In this document: one piece after another, positions 1 to 8,293 of the stretch
Layout: each line of letters opens with the position of its first letter
How positions within the stretch are numbered: the first letter of the stretch is position 1
Assembly: GCF_004359215.1 (NCBI RefSeq)
Contig: NC_090617.1
Span: 1,763,524 to 1,782,299 of the forward strand
Direction of reading: 5' to 3'
Length of the DNA: 18,776 bases
DNA from: Bremia lactucae
Taxonomy: Eukaryota > Oomycota > Peronosporomycetes > Peronosporales > Peronosporaceae
Made by a program: the position numbers and the translations under genes
Notes under the pieces: generated by a model
Seen by the model: only the letters and a program-made list of their open reading frames with translations
Told to the model about the DNA's origin: nothing
Database searches by the model: none

Positions 1-298
1 AGACCACGTCTGCATTGCCCAACTCCATGGGAGTGGCATCTGTCCTCTCGGCCGACGGCTAATAACAAGCTATCGCCGAGGCACTGTTGTAGGATTGCTC
101 CTCAACTAAGGCAATTTGGATTGCCTCTTCCATCGTCGACGGCACCTTTCTAAAAAGGGCCTGTCGCGATGGGCCATCTTGTAGTCCGTTCACAAAAGTG
201 GGCACCTTAATGTGCTCCGGAATCGGACCTACGGTTATGGACACCGACAGCGAGCGCATCTCTTGCACATACTCTTGCAAAGATCGCTTCGCCTGTCG
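1..298 (-). pseudogene. Ty3/gypsy gag fragment, second copy (cut by window edge and gap)
   Basis: The minus strand encodes a stretch of retrotransposon Gag. A frame stays open from 280 to 59 and contains motifs such as VPTFVNGLQDGPSRQALFRK and a following VEEQSYNSAS segment, typical of the end of the Retrotrans_gag domain in oomycete gypsy elements. Towards position 1 the frame breaks, although the flanking PMELG-type segment can still be read. Nearly the same DNA occurs again at about 2900-3201, where it carries more frameshifts, so this copy is the younger or less decayed one. It runs into the assembly gap at 299 and off the window at 1, so its full extent is unknown. In a working element Gag would form the virus-like particle in the cytoplasm. 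Confidence 0.75.
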
Positions 299-398
299 NN
301 NNNNNNNNNNNNNNNNNNNNNNNNNNNNNNNNNNNNNNNNNNNNNNNNNNNNNNNNNNNNNNNNNNNNNNNNNNNNNNNNNNNNNNNNNNNNNNNNNN
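299..398. other. Assembly gap of exactly 100 N
   Basis: Exactly 100 undetermined bases, the conventional placeholder for a scaffold gap of unknown size. To its right lies the gypsy RT/RNase H connection on the minus strand. To its left lies gag from another copy in the same orientation. The missing sequence probably holds RNase H, integrase, an LTR or more copies. Confidence 0.97.
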
Positions 399-1729
399 CG
401 TCTGGCAATGGCAAGACTGGTGCCTCAACATGAGATTGCATCACTGGTTTGAACGCATCATCTTGTTATTTAACCAAAACCCATTTCTGTGTCCTTTTTA
501 AGGAGGTCATATAATGCTTTAGTTTGCTCAGCATAATTCTTGCTATATTTATGCTAGTAATTAGCGAGCCCTAGTAATTGGCGCAAATCCTTCACATGCC
601 GTAGGATAAGCCATTCCTTTACCGATAATACCTTGTCTGGGTTTGCTCGTACACCATGGGTACCTACGATGTAACCCAGCACAGGTATCTCAGGGACCCC
701 TATGCTGCATTTTTGCAAGTTGACGTACAATTGGGCGTCCTTTAAAGTCTACAACACAGCGTCTAAATGACACTTGCGCGAGTCGATTGCGCTCGGCCTC
801 AGCCCTACTTTGCATGAATACATCGTCAAAGTAATGGGGCGCGTAGCCACGGTGCTGACGCGTCACCTGAGCCACCACTCGATTGAATGTCGCTGTTGCG
901 TATTTGAACCGTCGCGCCATCACAAGCCACTCCCAAAGCATACCGCGTGGGGTGCTTACTGCCGTTTGGCTACATCGGACTCTCTCATGAGTACCTGATA
1001 GTAGCCATCCTTCAAATCTGACGCGGAAAAGATAGTCGACGTTCCCATGGAATTCAACAAATTGTCTCACCGCGGGATTGGCGTTTGCGCCGGTATGGTC
1101 GCCGTGTGCAGCTTATTGTTAGCATGAACCACGCACCATCCACCTGTGGATTTACGCACATAAAAGGTCGGGCTGCAGTGATGCGATTTGCTCTCACGCA
1201 CATGTCCCGGCTTGGCTCGCTTGTCGAACAAATTATCGATATAATCGACTAGTTCTTTCGTCAACGGCCATTGCCTGGTCACACAGTACTTGGTGCCAGG
1301 TTCGAGGTCGATCTCGTACCCGATGCCCCTATCTGGTGATAGGCGGCTCGGCACTTCTACTAGGAACACATCGCGATGTTTCCACAAAGCCTCAAAGAAC
1401 GGACTGTATTTCAAGGCAGCTCAGCCTTGAGCAGCGAACAGTTTCTTTTTGTCCGTTTCTAGGACGCTCTCGTCCATTGTGGACGACGAGCAAAAGTCCA
1501 CCAAGTCCTCTTCTGGAACTGGTGTGACTATTTCGTGGATCTTTCCTTCCTTTAATTCGGAAAGGAACAGAAACCACGACATCTCCGGAAGATTTACTAT
1601 ATCCTCGACAGATTTAAAGACTTGTCGGAGCAGCTCACTTGAGGATGCCTCCGCATTTTCGTCTTTGACAGCCTCGAACACCTCGTTGAAAGGCCCGTTC
1701 TCTTTAATAGAAACTGATCCAAAAGTCAC
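399..1729 (-). pseudogene. Gypsy pol: linker and reverse transcriptase, frameshifted
   Basis: The minus-strand reading is continuous from 1729 through a linker, then RT. A TGA at 1421-1423 interrupts it just before the segment KYSPFFEALWKHRDVF. The RT N-terminus is clear (YEIDLEPGTKYCVTRQWPL, later SPTFYVRKSTGGW and PAQTPIPR). Motif A follows as SASDLKDGYYQV after a stop, and the catalytic box is YFDD, with codons at 822-833. The downstream connection region is recognisable in pieces: EIPVLGYIVGTHGVRANPDK, LRQLLGLANY, and AFKPVMQSHVEAPVLPLPD ending at the gap. At least five stops or frameshifts are present. In an active element this enzyme copies the element RNA into DNA in the particle. The catalytic aspartates survive but no intact protein can be made. 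Confidence 0.85.
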
Positions 1730-2097
1730 TCGTTTAGACGCACCTTTGATCGTCCTAATCGGTCAAATACTCGTTCTTCGAGTCACCACGACCTTTGACT
1801 GGGAAGCAGGTGCCTTTGCTCTTTTCTAGGCACTGTGCCGGTTTATGCGACGCATAACTTCCTGTCAGCTTGCCGTCTACTGCCACAGGCTCTCGGCTCT
1901 GTGCAGGACATTCGGACGCATGACTACTTGTCATCGTCCTTTTCAACACCCCAGTCTCCACGAGCTGGGTAGGAATTGGTGACGTTTGACATCTTGTCAA
2001 CGCACCCTCAACTGTATTCGAAACGACATCACTTGCACACGCCTCTCGCAGGAGCACATCTTTTCCGGTGTCCTGCGTAGAGTTCGTAACTGTGCAT

Positions 2098-2400
2098 GTA
2101 CGCCAGTCAATCCATAGTTGGTGTTTTAGCAACATTGGCATGCCTAGGATGAGGTCATACGAACTCTCCATACCTAGCACTGTAAATTTCTCGTTACAAG
2201 AGAAGTCACTAAAGCTCAAGGCGAGTTCTATCTGAACTCCCTCTTACTTAACGAGCGCGCCGTTCGCTAAACGAATGGTCGCCTCTTCTCGCTTGCCATC
2301 CTGGCAAAGCGACTCAAACATCGCCGGTCTCTTTCTTAATTCCGCGATTTTACTAAATTTTATGATGCACCCGAATCCACTAGGAAAGTCATCACCTAGT
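2098..2400 (-). pseudogene. Gypsy retropepsin-like aspartic protease, broken
   Basis: On the minus strand the reading MTFLVDSGAS gives the retropepsin active-site motif (DSG and flanks, codons at 2363-2377), followed directly by a TAA at 2360-2362. Further on, YDLILGMPMLLKHQLWIDWR supplies the characteristic second half of the domain (the hydrophobic-hydrophobic-G motif ILGMP). Such proteases release the Gag and Pol parts in the particle. The stop directly after the active site, plus a frame break before the second half, shows that this copy is dead. It sits between gag and RT, as expected for Ty3/gypsy. Confidence 0.75.
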
Positions 2401-2678
2401 CATAGCCTCTTACTTGAGCGCTATAGACTAGCAGGGTTGAGGTCCAAAATTTCGAGACTTCAGGGACTATGCTACCCATTTGTTCCACAATTCTGAACAT
2501 AGGGGTAGCTTCAGAGTCCGCGTCAGTAGGGCATTCCACCCCTACTGCTCTCCTGCATTTTTCGACCCCTCAGTGGCGATGCAGAATTCATGCGTCTCGC
2601 GCGCTGATTCTTGTCATCGCTCTTTGGGAAGGGAAACCTCTTGCTAGGCATCTTTGCCCCGGCAGGGACCCTGACGTA

Positions 2679-3823
2679 GCAGCGAGCTATAATGTGGCCG
2701 CGCTTGCCGAGCTAAATCGTGCTACTTGAAACTTTTTCTTGCGACGGCCATTCTCTTCTCACGTTGTCGATCGCATTTTTCAGGTGACTTCGCTATTTAT
2801 CGTTATTACATGCAGTTCTCACCCAAACGTTTTGAGTTTCCTTACTCTTCTTCTCACTCGTGGCTCGCTCTCTCAATCCTCTCGTGGGCCACATTTATAG
2901 CAACCAACGTCTGCATTGCCCAACTCCATGGGAGTGGCATCTGACCTCTTGGCCGACAAAATATACCAAGCTGTCCCCGAGGCACTGTTGTAGGATTTCT
3001 CCTCAACGAAGGCGATTTGGATTGCCTCTTTCATCTTCGACGGCACCTTTCTGAAAAGGGCCTGTCGCGATGGGCCATGAGATGAGTCCGTTCTTAAACG
3101 TGGGTACCTTTTTATGTTCTCCTGGAATCGAACCTAAGGTAAAAGATGCCGAAGCGAGCGCATCTCTTGTACATAATCTTGCAGAGATCGCTTCGCCTGT
3201 CACGCTCCAAAGAAGCGTGCCTAAAGCAACACATCGTTGTTCGGCGGCTGGTACATGGCGCGAATATTTGTCTTAAATATCGCCCATGTAGGGAACGCCT
3301 TTCTGTCCGCCATAAGTGCCAAGTAAGCCCACTCTGAGGCCTTACCGCGCAGATGCGACATGGCGTACGACACCATCAGGCTGTCGCCAGCGATGAGCTG
3401 GGCGACACCGTATTGCTCCACGGCTTAAAGCCAGTGGACAATCGTGCGCGTTGCAGTTCCATCGAACTTGAGCGAGTCCATCCAAATGGTCCTCGGCTGA
3501 TGCGGCCGGGCAGAGAGCATCTCAAAAGTCCTGTTGAGAGCCTTGCTCCGAGCCTGCTCATGCCTCAGCTCATCATGAGTCTGAGTGACGGACTCCGCCG
3601 CAGCATGGCTCTGTGCCTCGGACGCGGCTCTCCGCTGTTCGAGCACGAATGCCTCAAACTGCTCCAACTGAGCAACATGTTGCTCAAGAGGACTGCCCAA
3701 GAGCCTGGCCAGGGCTTGTTCACCAAGTTCCTGCGCCATGTGTCCTGTTACCTCCAGGTGATGTTCGGACAGGTGGAAAAAATGAGCCCAATCGATGTTG
3801 AGACTCATCCTCACGTTAGACAC
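2679..3823 (-). pseudogene. Gypsy gag polyprotein, broken
   Basis: The minus strand encodes Gag in several frames. The N-terminal part (3823-3425) is helical and Gln/Glu/Ala-rich, ending with TIWMDSLKFDG. After a stop the core continues as SLMVSYAMSHLRGKASEWAY and AFPTWAIFK, then MYQPPNN (3421-3221), which is the Retrotrans_gag domain. It then decays through frameshifts across the part duplicated at 1-298. A possible nucleocapsid start, CYKCG (two Cys codons at 2891-2902), is followed by a stop. A separate GKRGHIIARC remnant with the His and last Cys of a knuckle lies at 2679-2708, but the first two cysteines of that one are gone. Gag would coat the element RNA. At least four stops or frameshifts make it non-functional. 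Confidence 0.8.
2900..3201. repeat. Direct repeat of the gag segment at 1-298
   Basis: This stretch aligns along its length with 1-298 in the same orientation. Both share long blocks such as GTCTGCATTGCCCAACTCCA and GAGGCACTGTTGTAGGATT. The copies differ by scattered substitutions and short indels, so they are separate old insertions or a duplication, not identical overlap artefacts. Confidence 0.85.
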
Positions 3824-3856
3824 GCAGAGATGCGGGTCGTGGAAGGGATTTCAAGT

Positions 3857-4382
3857 GCTACCAAGTGTAGGCGGGCACGTCGTAATGTGGCCACGCTCTA
3901 CTTAGGCACACACCCTAGCACAGCGAGGAAGCGGTTAAACCTGCTTCTCTTGCGTGCAGTGAGGCAGTTGTGGTGGGCGCGTTAGCGACCTCACCCAACG
4001 CACTAAGCACTTTGGTTAAGTGTCGGCACGGAAGCAGTAATCCGGCTCCTCATGCGCACTTACCAAGTAGAAAGTAGTTTTTCGACTGATTTATATTTTA
4101 TCGTATTAAATATAAATACCTATTTTCACCAATTAAAATATCATCTCTATAGCTCACACTTAATATGTATTGCGAGCGTATCTTTCTAGACACCTCGCGT
4201 AACGGATGACGCTAGCCGTCATCATGGACGATGCTAGGCGTCATCCCTCCTAATGTGCATCACATACACAAGGGTTGGTCACATATGTGAACCATACCCG
4301 AGTGCTGGGCCTAATAACTTTAATTTAGTAATTGACCATCCCCTTAAGTACACCAAGTGTGCTTAACGGGGACTGTGTAACA
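3857..4382 (-). repeat. Candidate 5' LTR of the gypsy element (526 bp)
   Basis: On the minus strand this begins TGTTACA at 4382 and ends TGGTAGCA at 3857. That gives TG...CA ends and an imperfect terminal inverted repeat, the usual LTR form. It lies directly before the gag leader and is AT-rich in the middle. Only one LTR is visible because the other end falls in or beyond the gap, so the boundaries cannot be confirmed by comparing the pair. The sequence just inside the element (CTTGAAATCCC on the minus strand) does not begin with the common TGG of a tRNA primer-binding site. Confidence 0.55.
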
Positions 4383-4989
4383 TTAGGGCAACTTTAGCCC
4401 GTTAAAGCAAGACCCTTGTAGAATACAGTAACCTTAGTTTGCTCATCAGTAGGCTTACATACGATACAACTTACTGAGCATCGTGTGTGTTGGGCGTAAG
4501 CGTGTATGTCACGCTTGCTCTGCTTCAAATCCAGGAGCTCTGCTCGAGCCCTTATTTCGGTACGTGGTGGCTCAAACGTTTATCTGAGCCGAGTCTCTTA
4601 GACTTCATACGACCCAACACGAATAAGTCGTGAAGCCTGAGCATATAGCCCAAGAATTGGCACTTCCGGCCAAGTTAGACACGCCGAACTTCACTTTCGT
4701 CGCAAAACCTCGATGGGACAAGCTATGATAGCATCGTCAAGTTTGGCGAACGATCGCAACAAGGAGCGCCTTGAACTTGGAGATGTTAATCTTCAAGCTT
4801 TAGGGTCGACGCGCATGCGTCGGCCCGGCAACATTATGTGATAGCTGCTGTCTTAACAGTTCTAACTGCTGAGAGCCTTGCTGGTGAAGCAAAATTACTT
4901 CCTCGGGCTGTCATTGCTTAATTTAAGTATTTGAATCAATTCGCCAATCGCTGCTAGACGCGCGAATGGGCAGTGAGCGAAAAGTCACT
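4383..4989. other. Intergenic stretch without recognisable gene
   Basis: I find no long reading frame and no recognisable protein motif on either strand. Small inverted repeats are present. One pairs 4361-4370 with 4398-4408 across the LTR edge (one bulged base); another is a 7-bp stem at 4498-4504/4510-4516. The base composition is mixed, and it is probably old transposon debris. Confidence 0.5.
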
Positions 4990-5285
4990 ATACATAGTTT
5001 TATATGAATAAACACATATAATATAAGGAGGTAGTAGAACGAAGGAATTTAATTATACAAAGTACAGTCCTGCTTTTTCCCTGGACCTTGTCTTGTTGCC
5101 AAGGGATCGATAAGCAACTTAGAATGTTCCTCTCCACGTCGTGTTTGTGAGGTAATCGGGGGACCTTGCTTACACTGTAATCAGTGTAAGCTAGTTGGTA
5201 CTGAAGCAGTACTAGCGAAAGGTGTCTCGTTACACTAGCACTTCGTGTTCCTTCCAACGACCACATTCATTTCGGCCGACATGAA
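4990..5285 (+). repeat. Degenerate LTR-like sequence with hairpin array
   Basis: This stretch shares, in the same order, several landmarks with the LTR-like repeat at 10282-10688. These are ATAATATAAGGAGG at 5018-5031 (12 of 14 matching ATAATATTTGGAGG), an identical 15-mer GTACTGAAGCAGTAC at 5198-5212, and a following CGTTACACT (CGTTGCACT in the other). A perfect 9-bp hairpin lies at 5168-5191 and a second bulged one at 5190-5216. The shared order suggests two diverged members of one LTR family, possibly Ty1/copia type; that assignment is a guess. No coding sequence is seen, so it may be a solo LTR. Confidence 0.45.
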
Positions 5286-5809
5286 TATGCTCAATAAATA
5301 AGAAGGGAGCTTTTACGCCACGCGTGAAAGGCACTCATTTGAGTGACCTCGAACGGAAAGCGGTCAAACGTATGAGCTCGACCTTAGTCCGGCCAGTTGC
5401 AGCCTAATGTTGTTCGCTCCAAAAAGGACAGCATGCGGCTATCGCCAAGCTCATGAAACAAGAACTCAACGACAGAACTGCCTGTATGAAAATATTGACA
5501 ATATTATCAATAAAGATAATATTCTTTGGTCTTGTTTCTTTTTATTAATCTTCTTATATGAATAATAATTAGTTTCATGAAGTCTTCTTGAGCATGAAGC
5601 TCAAGAATAGAACCTTCCCTTTAGAATAATGGGTCGCGAATTAAAAAAGGGTCTGACATTAGTAACGTTTCTCTTGATATGTAAGCTGTAGATTTCCCTA
5701 TGATGAACAAGCAGATGACACTTATTTGACAGTCAGAATACGTCGCCAGCAGTAGATGACTGATTTGCAAACACGACATAATGGCAGACTTTACAATATC
5801 GTGAGAACT
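5286..5809. other. AT-rich 3' flank of the WW/DysF gene, no gene seen
   Basis: No coding sequence is recognisable. The stretch holds an AT-rich, partly palindromic block (5485-5530) bracketed by the inverted pair GAAACAAGA (5454-5462) and TCTTGTTTC (5532-5540). It also holds a perfect 9-bp hairpin with a 5-nt loop at 5585-5607. It lies downstream of the minus-strand gene that ends at 5810, so it would include that gene's 3' UTR and polyadenylation site, which I cannot place. Confidence 0.5.
5585..5607. repeat. Perfect 9-bp inverted repeat (hairpin)
   Basis: TTCTTGAGC (5585-5593), loop ATGAA, GCTCAAGAA (5599-5607). It lies about 200 bp beyond the stop codon of the minus-strand WW/DysF gene and could fold in its 3' UTR if the transcript reaches that far. 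There is no U-tract and no other sign of function. Confidence 0.5.
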
Positions 5810-8117
5810 TTACAGCTCAACACCCTCCTGCTTCCGTTTTTCTGCAAGCAGCATCGTCCGTCTCTCTTTCAATGCGCCAAGTTCACTTCTGATGTCGTTC
5901 CTTCGGGCATTAATCTTTCGCAGGGCGTCACCCTCCGGTTTCTGCGCCAAACTCTTCGAAACTAAAGCTTGCTCTTCTTTTAACGTCTTTATCTTTGCAT
6001 CGACCTCGCTCAACGCCGTTTCCATCTACGGCAACCAAACACAGTCGGCATTAAGATTAAAAGAAATAATTGACCTGCGCAAGAAATTCATACCTTTTTC
6101 TTTGACTTGAACTTCAAATCAGCTTTCTTTTCTACTACTTGATTAAACAGTGCCTTGCTCTCCTCCTCGACGACAAGTCGATGCTGGCGCACTGCCTCCA
6201 GCTTTGCGTGCAGCTGTCGTACTTTGTCCATTTCCATTTTTAGGTCCTTAGCAACAGGGTCCTGCGAATCCATATTGGCTTGTGCTTCGTGTTGTTCAAG
6301 GCGTTTTTTTGCATCCTCGACTGCTAATGCAAGCTGTTTATTGTCACGCTTGTAACGCATGCGCGCCGTTGCGAGTGCTTTAGCTTTCTCTTCAAGTGCC
6401 TGATTTTGTGCTGCCGTTTCTGCGTTCAGTGCTCGTTGCTCTTCATTCTGCAAAAAAGACGCACACACTAATTAGCTTTGTCGTCAACTCTACAGGAACA
6501 AAGTAATCCAAGCACGCACAGCCAGCATATCTTTTTCAGTCTGTCACAATGCAAAATCACATCACAGAAGCGTTATTGTGTTAGCAAACCCGCAAACTCG
6601 CAAAGTAAAAAAAACACTATTTTTTCAATTGTGAAACGTACCGCTTCCTTACGTAATGCATCGACCGTTACGCGATGTCCTGACACGCTGATTTGAAGTT
6701 TTTCATTCTCCGCTTGAATCTTTTTGTACTGAGTCACAAGGGCATCAAATTTCTTTTGCTGCAAATTCAATTCTTTTGTCTGCTTGTCGTGTTGAGCACG
6801 CAAATCCTTTTCCAGTGTTTTGGACCGGTGCGTAGCCTCCTTAATCTGTTCCTCCAAATTGGCAGTCTTCTCGCGCATCAGTTCTTCTGTGGGTGCATTT
6901 GTCACGTCATGGGCGTTCACTAACCACATGACGTCAGTCAGACTGATACTCTGATAGTCTTTCGTATTATCTTTTTTTCCACGATGAGCAAAGTTCACAT
7001 TAACACGAAACCCCGTTTGAGTTTTTTGTGCTGTTCGCATGAATGGGTCATCGTTGTCATCCAGCACGTAATCATTGCCTTGTCCATTTGTTGAATCCGC
7101 CCAGTTCGTTGAATTCGCCGACGATGCTAAAGACTTCATTCCAGCTGATTCGGTAGGCGACTGCGGGGCATTTTCATCCATAAGTTGGCGGTAACGAATC
7201 CATCGACGACGGCGCACTGCATCTGTAGGATGACGGGAAGCGTGGCTAAGGTCATCTCCAAGCAAGCGCACAATCTCCACAAAATCCGCGGCATATGTCC
7301 ATCCATCTCGGTCCACCGCAGTGTAATTTTGATCAATTTCCCAGTCTGACATCCATTCATGCCCAGAAGGAAGATCACCTACGGGTTTTTCGTCCTGTCC
7401 TGCCCCAGGTGCTGCATGGCGATCACTAAAACGTCTCGGATCCATAGGCTGCAATGCTCCTTCAAGACGTTCATTTTCAAAAATCTCTACAATCACTTGG
7501 CCGTCACGATCAACCTCCTGGCCTCTTAACTGCGTGCCTGTTTTGCTACCAGGAATCACTGGAGCGCCCTGTAATGACTGCAAACTTCGATTTGCCGAAT
7601 TTACGAGCGCTACCATGCGTGAGACACCAAAAAAGCCCCCACCCGCTGCTTTGGCATTGTTTGCCGAGTCCAGACCTATCGATAGCATAAAGTATCAGCA
7701 AATAAGACCGAAAGACGCGAGTTTTTTTATCACAAGCGTCTCCGCATGCAGAAAATTACGCTGGGTGTCTGCATCTGTAGGCCAGTCCCATTGGGTTTGG
7801 CTTGAGGCGATGTGCAGATAATAATCCCTCCCGGAATTTCGGCTGCTAACCAGTCGCCATCCGAGAGGTAAATCTTCACTATCAGAAGTAGAAGTACCTG
7901 TAGCTCCTGAAGTTCCAGCGGCGGCTAAACTGGCGACATGATCGGCAGTTGCGGCGGCTGCTGCGCTTTCCATTGTGCTATTACCCGGAAGAATGCTTCC
8001 GCTGCCGCTGATACTACTCATGGCCGATGCGGCAGCTCCAAAAATGCTGGAACTCGTGCTAGCTACCCCATTGGAAGTGCCTCCTCCAGCACCACCCAGG
8101 CGCAGGCGCGAGATCAT
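5810..8117 (-). CDS. WW / dysferlin-domain / coiled-coil protein, 653 aa, four exons
   Basis: I join exons 8117-7760, 7675-6642, 6447-6094 and 6025-5810. The introns (84, 194 and 68 nt) start GTAATT, GTACGT and GTATGA and end TAG, GCAG and TAG; all phases agree, giving 653 residues. The ATG at 8117 is preceded by an in-frame TAG at 8154-8156. An Ala/Ser/Gly-rich N-terminus leads to a WW domain at residues 83-113 (LPLGW, W87, Y99-Y100, W110, P113), a likely proline-motif binder. Residues about 179-282 match a dysferlin (DysF) domain: VEIFENERLEG with PMDPRRFSDR as the N-half, then EWMSDWEID, DRDGWTYAADF and DAVRRRRWIRYR as the C-half. From about residue 380 to the end it is mostly coiled coil. 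DysF domains occur in peroxins, TECPR1 and ferlins, so a membrane-linked role is plausible but inferred. Intact; no known gene name recognised. Confidence 0.85.
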
Positions 8118-8293
8118 CCTGACGGGGGTGCAACGAGTAGAACAACGGGGTGACTAGGAGCAAGAGCTTCCTGTTGGATGGAATTATTAATACCTGAACA
8201 TTGCTGATAACATGTGTCTCGCACACAATTTTGCGACATTTAATCAATGTCGTGTAAATGTCTAGGTGTTTATTTGTTGTAAGTGTTACTCGG
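8118..8293 (-). promoter_or_regulatory. Intergenic upstream region of the WW/DysF gene
   Basis: Only 176 bp separate the stop codon of the upstream transporter gene from the ATG of the WW/DysF gene, both on the minus strand. The promoter and 5' UTR must lie here or inside the upstream gene. I do not see a good match to the oomycete Inr consensus in this stretch. Confidence 0.4.

Larger units (their letters stand above)
399..4382 (-). mobile_element. Decayed Ty3/gypsy LTR retrotransposon (LTR-gag-PR-RT visible)
   Basis: Read on the minus strand, the order is LTR candidate (4382-3857), leader, gag (3823 to about 2679), aspartic protease (about 2400-2100), linker, and reverse transcriptase (about 1420-399). 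That is the usual gag-PR-RT order of Metaviridae-like Ty3/gypsy elements. RNase H, integrase and the 3' LTR are not in the window: the sequence runs into the gap at 398. Every coding part has stop codons or frameshifts, so the element is inactive. The copy identity rests on clear protein motifs (VDSGAS, YFDD, Gag core). The exact family was not checked against a library. Confidence 0.85.

Noticed and set aside
198..452. Open frames spanning the N run on both strands
   Set aside because: They exist only because undetermined bases carry no stops.
3353..3985. A 210-codon open frame on the plus strand
   Set aside because: It is antisense to the gypsy gag and LTR/leader, whose minus-strand reading has clear Gag motifs; the plus reading has no recognisable domain.
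5000..5266. An 88-codon minus-strand frame
   Set aside because: It lies in the LTR-like repeat, reads across its hairpins and shows no protein-like features.
6573..6641. Reading of exon 2 past GCG into a hydrophobic stretch FFLLCEFAGLL
   Set aside because: It starts with a strong GTACGT donor and is intron; splicing to 6447 restores the coiled-coil frame in phase.
7676..7759. An alternative 33-nt intron joining the WW exon to the DysF exon (donor GTCTTA)
   Set aside because: It keeps frame but is too short for a spliceosomal intron and has a poor donor; the 84-nt GTAATT intron uses the same acceptor and is also in phase.
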